From positions 1-7,949 of the forward strand of contig JAQICF010000026.1 in the NCBI GenBank assembly GCA_027858795.1: a DNA stretch of 7,949 nucleotides, given 5' to 3'. The stretch is from Candidatus Delongbacteria bacterium. Its GTDB lineage: Bacteria > Delongbacteria > UBA4055. Positions 1 to 6,253 of the stretch are shown here, piece after piece. The translations under genes and the position numbers were made by a program. Position 1 is the stretch's first letter. Each line of letters begins with the position of its first letter. The notes beneath the pieces were generated by a model. The model was not told the DNA's origin and did no database searches. It saw only the letters and a program-made list of their open reading frames with translations.

Positions 1-187
1 AATGCATATTTCCCCGATAATATCTTTTTCAATTCCATGATGACTTCTTATTAAATAGTTATTATTTACGATCTGACCCTAATGTAATGAAATAAAATCT
101 TTACACAAATTAATTCTTAATTATTTTTATTATAAAAGATATTTGTATAAAAAGATATTCAATATAGGATTAAAGAAAATTTATCAT
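1..187. other. AT-rich left flank without a supported gene
   Basis: No convincing gene is visible in this stretch. Short open stretches run off the left edge on both strands: a plus-strand one ending at a TAA at 52-54, and a minus-strand one starting at an ATG at 36-38. Neither has enough length or recognisable sequence to call. Two near-identical direct copies of TATAAAAGATATT lie at 131-143 and 146-159; the second has one extra A. They may simply reflect the base composition. I see no tRNA, CRISPR repeat or insertion sequence end. Confidence 0.5.
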
Positions 188-214
188 AAAAAAAGCCCGA
201 ATTTAAACGGGCTT
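188..214 (-). terminator. Strong intrinsic terminator after the rhuM-like fragment
   Basis: Read on the minus strand, a 7-bp GC-rich stem (AAGCCCG at 193-199 on the plus strand pairing with CGGGCTT at 208-214) with an 8-base loop is followed directly by a run of Ts, which is the plus-strand A run at 188-194. This is a textbook Rho-independent terminator for leftward transcription. The stop codon of the rhuM-like frame (203-205) lies inside its loop, so the last codons of that frame are terminator stem. That suggests the frame does not end at its original stop. Confidence 0.85.
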
Positions 215-604
215 AATTATTTGTTCATTACTTGAAGTAACGAGAAAGTTTACGAATGTCCTGAAAATGCAGGTTGGCATTTGAGTTTTACCCTCAATTG
301 CACCATGTTTAGTGGTATGTCGGAAATCCCGACATACCACTCTTTCGTCTAGTTCTCCATCATCAAAAATTTTATTCAGATGTTCAGTAATAGTTGATCT
401 TCCCTTTTCAAACAATTCAGCTATTTTCTTTTGAGTCAACCATAATGTTTCATCATAAAAAAATACATCAATATTAACTTTCCCTTTTTCCGTCTGAAAT
501 ATGACAAAATTTAAAAACTTGTTCTCATCTGTAAATTGATTATCATTTTTTATAAGTTTATTCATCTCACTTCCCGTAGTATTCTTTTTCATTTTGTTTC
601 TCAT
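203..604 (-). pseudogene. Truncated RhuM-family (virulence RhuM) protein, N-terminal part only
   Basis: The product is 133 residues. Residues about 32-108 match the N-terminal region of the RhuM family as I know it: an FQTEKGKVNIDVFF-type opening, then a helix-turn-helix-like stretch LWLTQKKIAELF (54-65) with STITEHLNKIF (70-80), then GELDERVV and a terminal HGAIEGKTQ (100-108). Full-length members are roughly 300 or more residues and continue with a conserved YNLDAIISVGYRVNS-type block. Here the match stops at Q108, near base 280. The last 25 residues look unrelated and run into the intrinsic terminator at 188-214. I read this as a remnant that lost its C-terminal two thirds by deletion. A short DNA-binding regulator that is still expressed is possible. 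In-frame ATGs at codons 5 and 14 are alternative starts, and no strong ribosome binding site chooses between them. RhuM genes often sit in mobile and restriction-modification neighbourhoods. Their molecular function is not settled. Confidence 0.72.
312..340. repeat. 12-bp perfect inverted repeat inside the rhuM-like fragment
   Basis: GTGGTATGTCGG (312-323) and CCGACATACCAC (329-340) are perfect reverse complements separated by 5 bases. They lie within the coding part that reads RVVCRDFRHTTK. A stem of this length inside a coding region would fold strongly in RNA on either strand. It could be a chance result of the codons for this conserved stretch, an inserted palindromic unit, or an mRNA hairpin. 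Confidence 0.6.
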
Positions 605-894
605 TGTTATATTCCACTCGTTACGGGAAAGCGTGGAAACATTCCCTTACATTCTTGGTGTTTCATGTATCTTTGTGTAATATAAACATAGCAAAGTGTC
701 ATATAGTGACCTTTTGCTTACTTTTTCATTTTATTTTCAACTGTAAATTGTCCATTGTCAACTATCAATTGCTTTTTAGCTTTGTGATCTTATTTTGAAT
801 TTTATTTATTTGGTACATGGTGACCTCGTTCTAATATTTATCAAATTAGCAATAATATTGTAGATTTCCAATAGAAAAATTAGTATGTTAAATC
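605..894. promoter_or_regulatory. Divergent intergenic spacer between the rhuM fragment and the DUF4238 gene
   Basis: This 290-base spacer separates two divergently oriented genes, so it should hold promoters for both, but I cannot place a convincing -33/-7 (TTTG / TAnnTTTG) or sigma70-type pair. The nearest match for the rightward gene is TAGATTTC at 861-868, which differs from TAnnTTTG at the last base and has no clear partner. Just upstream of the rhuM fragment, TTCCAC (612-617) and GTGGAA (633-638) form a spaced inverted repeat that could be an operator. The plus-strand reading frame in 604-798 is not a believable gene; part of it is the low-complexity repeat at 738-771. Confidence 0.3.
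738..771. repeat. Degenerate heptanucleotide tandem repeat (CAATTGT-like)
   Basis: Five consecutive units can be read: CAACTGT, AAATTGT, CCATTGT, CAACTAT and a partial CAATTG. All are variants of CAATTGT in a strict 7-base period. Because the core CAATTG is itself palindromic, the tract can fold on either strand. Similar tracts are frequent in intergenic DNA of Bacteroidota-like genomes. It carries no clear regulatory meaning and is listed because it explains the spurious reading frame that crosses it. Confidence 0.6.
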
Positions 895-1956
895 ATGGCA
901 GGCAAACGGCATCATTTCATACCACAATTTTTACAAAAAGGGTTTATAAGTCATAAATCTGGGAAAAATTCATTTACATGGGTGTATCGTAAAGATAGAA
1001 GTCCTTTTAATTCAAACATTATTAATATTAGAATTGAAAAACATTTTTATTCTATAGATAAAGAAGTATTACTTGATGATTTGATAACGGAATATGAAAA
1101 TGATATAAATAATTATGTCAAGAAATTACAAAATAATGGCATTCTTAATAGTGAAGAGACTGAAAAAACAGCAAAATTGATTGCTCATTTCGAAGTACGT
1201 ACTAATCACTTAAGAAAAAGCTTCCTTGAGAGTAATCAATTTTTGATGAATGAATTTACAAAATATATAGATGATACTGATTTTTTTACTAATTTTTATA
1301 TTAATGAAATTAAAAAAAATCCAAGTATACTAAAAGAAGAAATTGATAAAAATTTAATAAACTTAAATATCCCATCTTGTTTTCATTCATATATAAATGA
1401 ACTATTCCGTAATAATTACGAGGTTTTTGCTCCAATATTTTTAAAAGATTTTATACCTGTACTCGCTCAGATTATGAAAACAAAATTACCTGAAGTCTTA
1501 GTTCAATCAGTAAAAAAGGGACATATTAAATTATTAACTAACACTTTATCACCTGAATTGAAATTGGAAAGATACAAAAAATTAGAATTTAAATTACATT
1601 ACTCAGGAAATGTATCTATACCTTTAGGTGATTCTATCGTAATTTACCACATTAAAAATCCCAACAGAGAATTCAAACCCTTTCTTGAATCTGATGAAAT
1701 TATTAAAGCAGTATTATTACCAATTAGCTCGAATTACTTATTAATTGGTTCTATAGAAAATTACAAACCAAATTTTGAATTGATAAAGAATGAAATTATT
1801 AAATGCTCCTGTGAATACTTTATTTCAAATGAAAGATATTCAAATTTTAATGAATTAAATAAGTTTATTGGTACTAACTCTCATTTTATTACAAAAGAGC
1901 AAGCTGAAGAAATGATGCGAGATATTATGTTAAAAGGTATAAAAAACTACGCCTGA
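895..1956 (+). CDS. DUF4238 family protein
   Basis: The 353-residue product opens with KRHHFIPQFLQKGF (residues 4-17), the KHHxxPxxxLxxF signature that begins DUF4238 proteins. This is followed by a WVYRKDR segment and the FYSIDKE motif near residues 51-57, then a long helical middle. I see no signal peptide or membrane segment, so it is probably cytoplasmic. The biochemical function of DUF4238 is unknown. The paired histidines H6-H7 and P10 recall metal-binding HNH-like nuclease motifs, but that is only a speculation. The ATG at 895 is the first in-frame start; an earlier ATG at 885 is in another frame. There is no Shine-Dalgarno sequence before it, in contrast to the minus-strand cluster. 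The gene stands alone on the plus strand and converges on the PIN gene, ending in a hairpin that contains its stop codon. DUF4238 genes are often seen beside defence and mobile genes, so it may be a solo effector or cargo of the same island. Confidence 0.75.
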   Translation: MAGKRHHFIPQFLQKGFISHKSGKNSFTWVYRKDRSPFNSNIINIRIEKHFYSIDKEVLLDDLITEYENDINNYVKKLQNNGILNSEETEKTAKLIAHFEVRTNHLRKSFLESNQFLMNEFTKYIDDTDFFTNFYINEIKKNPSILKEEIDKNLINLNIPSCFHSYINELFRNNYEVFAPIFLKDFIPVLAQIMKTKLPEVLVQSVKKGHIKLLTNTLSPELKLERYKKLEFKLHYSGNVSIPLGDSIVIYHIKNPNREFKPFLESDEIIKAVLLPISSNYLLIGSIENYKPNFELIKNEIIKCSCEYFISNERYSNFNELNKFIGTNSHFITKEQAEEMMRDIMLKGIKNYA

Positions 1957-1975
1957 ATACGTACTTTTTTATACC
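1936..1975. terminator. Probable bidirectional terminator between convergent genes
   Basis: GGTATAAAAAA (1936-1946) pairs perfectly with TTTTTTATACC (1965-1975). Inside it, TACG (1948-1951) pairs with CGTA (1960-1963) after a single C/C mismatch, leaving an 8-base loop. The inner stem is followed by a T run in both reading directions, the layout of a bidirectional intrinsic terminator. It covers the last codons and stop of the DUF4238 gene and lies 61 bases beyond the PIN gene stop, so it can end both convergent transcripts. The stem is AT-rich, so its efficiency is uncertain. Confidence 0.5.
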
Positions 1976-2036
1976 AGTAAATATCGTATCTGCGTATTTT
2001 GGTTTAATCGACAATAATACTTTCATTTGTATTTGC

Positions 2037-2573
2037 TTATGCTAAAATAAGTCTAGTATTTGCTGTTAAAATATCAACATCTGCATCTCTAAAATCACGA
2101 TCATGTGTTAAAAGAACAAAATTATTTTCTTTACAAATCTCAAGTAATATTCTATCAGAAAAATCCAGATGATCTACGACCAACATATTCACAATGTCTT
2201 CCTTTGAAAAGCTATTACCAACAAGATTAAAGTGTTTGAATACAGTACCTTTTAGTAAACTATATATTTCATCAATTGTATTATGTCCAGCATCGCTATC
2301 TCTATACACTTTTTTCTTTAAACGAAGGTTATTATTATCTTCTTTATATTTTACATACTCTATGTCAAAAGCTTTGTTGAAAACTTCAGAAATAACCGTT
2401 AGGTCAATAAATAGTTTGTTTTTGTTGTTTAATAATATTTTTAACAATTTAGCATATTTAGTTTCACAATCATTACTACCAGTTGCCCAAAAAAGATATA
2501 AAAGTATATTTGCATCAAAAAATATTTCTCTTTCAATTAATTCATTTGCTCGGGTTAAATCGTATTTACTCAT
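2037..2573 (-). CDS. PIN-domain ribonuclease-like protein, end gene of the ATPase/STAS/PIN module
   Basis: The 178-residue product has the acidic pattern of PIN nucleases. It has D20 in the opening strand IFFDANILLYLF, E63 in VISEVFNKAF, D140 (with D137) in HLDFSDRILLEICKEN, and D158/D160 in the closing FVLLTHDRDFRDADVDILTA. These side chains normally bind Mg2+ or Mn2+ for single-strand RNA cleavage. It is longer than typical VapC toxins of about 130-140 residues, because of an inserted charged segment around residues 75-120. I chose the ATG at 2571-2573 rather than the in-frame ATG at 2600. This start overlaps the stop of the upstream STAS gene in ATGAGTAA (8-base overlap), a classic translational-coupling arrangement, and is preceded by a purine-rich GGTGAGGGTGA. 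The longer start would push the frame deep into the STAS gene. No small VapB-like antitoxin is adjacent; the partners are a STAS-like protein and a GHKL ATPase, which I infer control this nuclease. The substrate is unknown. Confidence 0.8.
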   Translation of the reverse strand: MSKYDLTRANELIEREIFFDANILLYLFWATGSNDCETKYAKLLKILLNNKNKLFIDLTVISEVFNKAFDIEYVKYKEDNNNLRLKKKVYRDSDAGHNTIDEIYSLLKGTVFKHFNLVGNSFSKEDIVNMLVVDHLDFSDRILLEICKENNFVLLTHDRDFRDADVDILTANTRLILA

Positions 2574-2928
2574 CGTCACCCTCACCCAATATATCATCAA
2601 TTGATTTTCTTAACTGCTTATCACGATCTTTGTAAAATGCTTTAGCGGTATCAGTTACTCTTTTGATTCTCTGCGCATCATCAGGTTCGAGATTTATAAC
2701 TTCTAAACTTGATTTGATTTGCTCTTCAGGATAATCTCTATAAAGCTGACCAACTGCCGTGTTAAGAAATGCAGTTGTTATCATTTCTACATTCTGAAAA
2801 GATAGTACGATTCTCTTTCCCTCGTTTAAACCTTTTTTTATAAAATCGTAAACTTTCTGACCGTCTTCAGCTTCTACACAAAGTTGACTGCCTACAATAT
2901 TGTATATTTTCAATTCAATTGAATCCAT
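2566..2928 (-). CDS. STAS-like DUF4325 protein
   Basis: This is a 120-residue protein. Its core GKRIVLSFQNVEMITTAFLNTAVGQLY (about residues 37-63) matches the STAS-like DUF4325 family, which is usually encoded next to a histidine-kinase-like ATPase, as here. The region aligns in layout with anti-sigma-factor antagonists, with a strand, then a ser/thr-rich loop (TTAF, near residues 51-54) at the position phosphorylated in SpoIIAA-like proteins, then a helix. The C-terminal 40 residues are highly charged and helical. By family analogy its role is as a partner and possible phosphorylation target of the ATPase; this is inference. AGGAG (plus-strand 2934-2938) lies 5 bases before the ATG and overlaps the stop of the ATPase gene. 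Only 8 bases separate the two coding regions. Its own stop overlaps the PIN start, so all three products should be made together. Confidence 0.85.
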   Translation of the reverse strand: MDSIELKIYNIVGSQLCVEAEDGQKVYDFIKKGLNEGKRIVLSFQNVEMITTAFLNTAVGQLYRDYPEEQIKSSLEVINLEPDDAQRIKRVTDTAKAFYKDRDKQLRKSIDDILGEGDDE

Positions 2929-2933
2929 ATTAA

Positions 2934-2938
2934 CTCCT
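2934..2938 (-). promoter_or_regulatory. Ribosome binding site of the STAS-like gene, overlapping the ATPase stop
   Basis: AGGAG on the minus strand is followed by 5 bases and the ATG at 2926-2928. The TAG stop of the upstream ATPase gene (2937-2939) shares two bases with it. This implies that translation of the STAS gene is coupled to termination on the ATPase gene. Confidence 0.7.
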
Positions 2939-3800
2939 AAAATAAATCATTATTATCTATTTCTTCCTTTAACGCATAAGATGTATTATCATCAGTACAA
3001 ATACTCACATTTATTAAGGAACCTGGGAAATTGTGTGGGAATTTACTGATATGTACACCTTCTTCATCATATTGATATAAACCATTTCCACTTATAATTT
3101 GCAACTTACCTTTGTTTAATTTAATAAATTCAATTAGTATTGCAAGTCCAATACCACCAGAAATATCTTTTTTTGTTGTATTCCTATCCTGGAGTGCCCA
3201 TTTTATAGCTTGAATTGATGTGAAATTTGTTAACAAAGCATCGTTTACAACTTGTTTGAATCCTTTACCGGTATCAGCAATTGTGAATTCTATTCTATTT
3301 TTTCCCGGGTAAAACTGTCCGCAAGTATAAATAAACTTTGTTCCACTGTGATCTTTTGCATTAACAAAAAGTTCATAAATATATTCTGTTATTCTTTTTT
3401 TTAATCCTTTCGTCATTACTGGCAACTCAGGTCTATTAATAAATTCTTCTATAATATAACTGTTAAAGAATCTGCCATCTGAAGGTTTAATTTTCAAATA
3501 TTTTATCGTACTATGCCTGTCATCATATACTGTTGGGTGTCCGTAGTGTGATAAAAATCCATTTCTTTGTAACACATTTTCTGTATCTAAATTCTGTATA
3601 GTAAAATTGATTGTATTTAAGTTGTCAACAAGCAAATCTAAAACACCACCTAATACAGCTGACATATTTGCACCGAACCACTGATCCAAATGAATATCTA
3701 TATTTTCAAAGATCTCATCTTTAAATTTATCATAGAATTCAATTATCTGGTAATAACTATTATATTTATTATCAATATTTTTTAATGTGTAAGTTGCCAT
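2937..3800 (-). CDS. GHKL (histidine-kinase-like) ATPase
   Basis: In this 287-residue protein the C-terminal half is a GHKL ATP-binding domain. The N box is YELFVNAKDHS with E143 and N147, the G1 box is IADTGKGF with D176, G178 and G180, and the G2 box is SGGIGLAI (214-221). It closes with a GSLINVSI strand at 260-267. The N-terminal part contains HLDQWFGANMSAVLGGVLDLL (about 38-58), which resembles the WFxANxxAxLG stretch found ahead of the ATPase domain in similar proteins and looks like a degenerate STAS-type fold. No H-box, sensor or membrane segment is seen, so this is not a conventional sensor kinase. It is closer to SpoIIAB/RsbW-type protein kinases or to soluble GHKL switch ATPases. 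It starts at the ATG at 3798-3800 after a weak AGGGGA about 13 bases upstream and is the first gene of a tight ATPase/STAS/PIN unit. A 64-base gap (3801-3864) parts it from the HEPN gene upstream, with no clear promoter in it. Confidence 0.85.
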   Translation of the reverse strand: MATYTLKNIDNKYNSYYQIIEFYDKFKDEIFENIDIHLDQWFGANMSAVLGGVLDLLVDNLNTINFTIQNLDTENVLQRNGFLSHYGHPTVYDDRHSTIKYLKIKPSDGRFFNSYIIEEFINRPELPVMTKGLKKRITEYIYELFVNAKDHSGTKFIYTCGQFYPGKNRIEFTIADTGKGFKQVVNDALLTNFTSIQAIKWALQDRNTTKKDISGGIGLAILIEFIKLNKGKLQIISGNGLYQYDEEGVHISKFPHNFPGSLINVSICTDDNTSYALKEEIDNNDLF

Positions 3801-3864
3801 CAGTATTTCAAATCCCCTAAATTTGATGATAAATTTAATTCAATTATTCTAAAATTGAAAGAAT

Positions 3865-5226
3865 TTAATTTTTCACTTCTTTCACCCACGGAACAAATTC
3901 TATTTTATAATGGTTACATCTATTCTTGTGTTTACCTTTATATTCTAAAATATATAAGAGAGACATCTCAATATACCATATCGATAATTCAAGAGCTTCC
4001 CAAACTACATCTACATCTAACTTAGATACTTTTTTTCTTTTTTCTAGCTCAGAGTGTACTATCGCATTTCTTATTTGCACTATAGCATCTGGTGCATCTT
4101 CGATATCTTTTGTATTTTGAATATGCCCTTTTAAATGAGTAAATTTATCTGGTGCATTATAATCAATTTGTAAATGAGAAAGCAGTAGCCTTAATTTATT
4201 AGAAGCAGAAATATTGTTAGCATCTTTACCTAGGAGTAGACCTTTGTTTTCTATTAGCAACCAATTGTAAATTAGCTCTATAGCTGTCTGTGCCATTATT
4301 ATTGAGCCTTCGATATGAGCAGTATTGCTATTCGCTTCGATATACCAGTGAATTGCTAGTCTAATAAAATCTCTGTCATTTTCATCTGACCATAATTTAA
4401 AAAAATTCTTAAATAAATCATTGTTGAATTTAATAGATATAAAAGTCCAATTTGGAATATCTTTGTAAGGATCAACAATATAATGATTGTAATCACACCA
4501 TTGAAATTCATTTTCAAATATACCAGTATGAAAAAGTGAAGATAATCTACGCCCATTTAAAAAACTGAGAAAAATGCTAAAAGCAATTAGTATCTCTTGC
4601 CCTTTTTTCAAGGTAATATCCCCTTTCTTTTTTCTCAATTCTCCAGCATATAGTATTAAAAAGCCTCCATTCGCTTTTATATTTTCATATCTTACCTTAT
4701 GATCTAATTGTTTGTCAATTATTATTTCAAAATCATCATTTTCAAAACAGATTCTACTTGAAAATGAGCCCCGTCCAATTGGATAGTTGACAGTAGTTCC
4801 ATAAAATTCTCTTAAATTAAGTACAGAAAATCCAATATACTCAACAGGTATTGATTTATCACCTAAAACAGCATCGTTCACGGTTCCTTTTAATTCTATA
4901 TAATCCCATTCTGTTGATGAGGAATTGCTCGTTATGAAGCAATCTCCAAATCTTAAATTATTCACTACTACTTCGTAAAAATCATTTTTTTCAAAATATT
5001 CATAGATTTCTTTATTAATTTCGTTCGTTTTAACACTAAAATCAACCTTAATTGATGGGAACCATTTAAATTCGATAACACCTTTAACATCAATTTCAAA
5101 TTCCTCATGTCTTAACTTAAAGTCCCCTTCATAGATATTTATTACTTGATTTGGTTCAAGCATTTCAATCGGGGAATTAATGCAGATTGGATATTTTTTT
5201 TCTTTTATTTTAACATCTTGATTCAT
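3865..5226 (-). CDS. HEPN-domain protein with a separate N-terminal beta-rich domain
   Basis: The 453-residue product (counted from the second ATG) carries a C-terminal HEPN fold. A long helix GSIIMAQTAIELIYNWLLI is followed about 60 residues later by the catalytic-type motif RNAIVH (R386, H391), an RX4H signature, then by further amphipathic helices. HEPN proteins with this motif are commonly metal-independent RNases. The N-terminal 200 residues are strand-rich and not recognised, though the layout (large beta domain, then C-terminal HEPN) is like that of ApeA, whose N-terminal domain has different sequence. A central IFLSFLNGRRLSSLF stretch looks conserved. The start at 5224-5226 is preferred because GGGGAG lies 7 bases upstream. 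The in-frame ATG at 5239-5241 would add 5 residues and overlap the previous gene by 11 bases. Four bases separate it from that gene. I infer an RNase effector acting with the two upstream genes. Confidence 0.75.
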   Translation of the reverse strand: MNQDVKIKEKKYPICINSPIEMLEPNQVINIYEGDFKLRHEEFEIDVKGVIEFKWFPSIKVDFSVKTNEINKEIYEYFEKNDFYEVVVNNLRFGDCFITSNSSSTEWDYIELKGTVNDAVLGDKSIPVEYIGFSVLNLREFYGTTVNYPIGRGSFSSRICFENDDFEIIIDKQLDHKVRYENIKANGGFLILYAGELRKKKGDITLKKGQEILIAFSIFLSFLNGRRLSSLFHTGIFENEFQWCDYNHYIVDPYKDIPNWTFISIKFNNDLFKNFFKLWSDENDRDFIRLAIHWYIEANSNTAHIEGSIIMAQTAIELIYNWLLIENKGLLLGKDANNISASNKLRLLLSHLQIDYNAPDKFTHLKGHIQNTKDIEDAPDAIVQIRNAIVHSELEKRKKVSKLDVDVVWEALELSIWYIEMSLLYILEYKGKHKNRCNHYKIEFVPWVKEVKN

Positions 5227-5230
5227 TTCT

Positions 5231-6241
5231 TTACTCCCCATCTTCCATATTAGCTTTATCTGGAAGAATTACTCTTATTAAATCTTTCAATTTCTTAAAG
5301 GCTTCTTTAATTTTATCTTTTTTCCATAAAATAGTTTGTAAATGACTTGTATCAAAATGAGTACTTTCTTTATTGAATTTCGTTTCGTTACAAAAATAAA
5401 TCACAGATTTACCTAAACCTTCTGCATATCCTGCTTCCCAGTATGCGCCATAATTGTCATCAGTTAGATCAGATATCAACAAACAACTCTTTTTTATCTC
5501 AACTCTTAAATGATTATCAATGATACCATCCTTAGGTTTATCAATTAGCCTTACAAGATCTAAACCTAAATCCTCTTTAAATTTTTTAACTAAAAAATTC
5601 TCGAAAACATCGGTCAAATCTTTATTTCCAAACTTCATAGCCATAAAAACCTGTTTACTGTATGATTTTTCTTTCTGTAGTTCTTCATATTCCCACCAAC
5701 CTTGGAATGTTAAACCAATCCTATATTTATAATCAAAATCATTAATCGAATCAAAACTAATTCCATAATGATTTATAAATTGGGTTTCATTAATTAAGTA
5801 CTTAATTAAATAATGCAAATCGAAGAATGTTGAACTCCCTATAATTGCACATAATTTCAACTTTTTAGATTCTGTTTCAAAAAACAAATTAGCACTTAAT
5901 GATTCTGTATGATTACCCAAATACAAAATTAAATTATCAGCTTGTTTTGCAGGATTCGGCAATTTTAATGATTCAAAAAATTCTACTGTATAAATCGGTT
6001 TATTAAAATCTGGTATATGACCTTTTTCATTCTGTGTTCTAATCCAATGACTCAAAGCCATTTTTTTGGATTGTTCAAATTTATCTACTAATTGATGCAC
6101 TTCAAGTGAGTATTTAAAAATTCCACACCTAACACATTCAGTACTATATTCTCGCGATGATGCATGATTAATTTGTTTTACTGGACTTTTGCAAATTTGA
6201 CATTGTTCCGTAAGTTTTTCTGTTTGATTAGTTCCCAACAT
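5231..6241 (-). CDS. Zinc-ribbon plus nucleoside 2-deoxyribosyltransferase-like protein
   Basis: The N-terminus of this 336-residue protein has two CxxC pairs, C14/C17 and C36/C39, forming a probable zinc ribbon. A middle region (about 45-190) of unrecognised sequence ends in GLTFQGWWEYEEL. From about 196 the C-terminal domain resembles nucleoside 2-deoxyribosyltransferases and related NDT/TIR-like folds. It opens with QVFMAMKFG, followed by ISDLTDDNYGAYWEAGYAEGLGKSVIYF (256-283), where D258, N263 and E269 fit the substrate-binding and nucleophilic-glutamate pattern, and later by HFDTSHLQTILW (295-306). Canonical members exchange bases on deoxynucleosides; NDT-like domains in conflict genes could cleave nucleotides or NAD, or bind a nucleotide signal. 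Which applies here is not visible. The ribosome site GGAG lies 7 bases before the ATG. The gene sits 12 bases after the ApeA-like gene and 4 bases before the HEPN gene, so it is the middle of a three-gene unit. Confidence 0.8.
   Translation of the reverse strand: MLGTNQTEKLTEQCQICKSPVKQINHASSREYSTECVRCGIFKYSLEVHQLVDKFEQSKKMALSHWIRTQNEKGHIPDFNKPIYTVEFFESLKLPNPAKQADNLILYLGNHTESLSANLFFETESKKLKLCAIIGSSTFFDLHYLIKYLINETQFINHYGISFDSINDFDYKYRIGLTFQGWWEYEELQKEKSYSKQVFMAMKFGNKDLTDVFENFLVKKFKEDLGLDLVRLIDKPKDGIIDNHLRVEIKKSCLLISDLTDDNYGAYWEAGYAEGLGKSVIYFCNETKFNKESTHFDTSHLQTILWKKDKIKEAFKKLKDLIRVILPDKANMEDGE
5234..5239 (-). promoter_or_regulatory. Ribosome binding site deciding the HEPN gene start
   Basis: GGGGAG on the minus strand is 7 bases ahead of the ATG at 5224-5226 and overlaps the end of the upstream coding region. 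The competing in-frame ATG at 5239-5241 would have no usable site, so the shorter protein is preferred. Confidence 0.6.
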
Positions 6242-6253
6242 TTTGTATCTCCA

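Noticed and set aside
1..54. Possible gene ends at the left edge: a plus-strand frame stopping at 52-54 and a minus-strand ATG at 36-38
   Set aside because: Only 12-17 residues are visible in each, both frames are equally open, and neither sequence is recognisable.
604..798. Plus-strand frame of 64 codons between the rhuM fragment and the DUF4238 gene
   Set aside because: The translation is low-complexity and runs through the heptanucleotide repeat at 738-771. It has no recognisable family and no ribosome binding site.
2574..2600. Longer start for the PIN gene (extra 9 residues MMIYWVRVT)
   Set aside because: It would lie deep in the STAS gene, has no ribosome site, and its sequence is not like the start of a PIN domain. 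The ATGAGTAA overlap start is more natural.
2194..2604. Plus-strand frame of 136 codons
   Set aside because: It is the antisense of the PIN gene, which has a complete acidic-residue pattern and operon coupling. The antisense translation is serine/leucine-rich and resembles nothing.
3801..3864. Promoter between the HEPN gene and the ATPase gene
   Set aside because: A TAGAAT hexamer can be found on the minus strand but no fitting upstream box pairs with it, so I do not call a promoter.
3926..4120. Plus-strand frame antisense to the end of the HEPN gene
   Set aside because: It is a shadow of a well-supported gene, with no motif or ribosome site.
4356..4556. Minus-strand frame of 66 codons with a hydrophobic N-terminus
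   Set aside because: It lies wholly inside the HEPN gene in another frame and reflects AT-rich composition. A hidden small membrane protein cannot be excluded but has no support.
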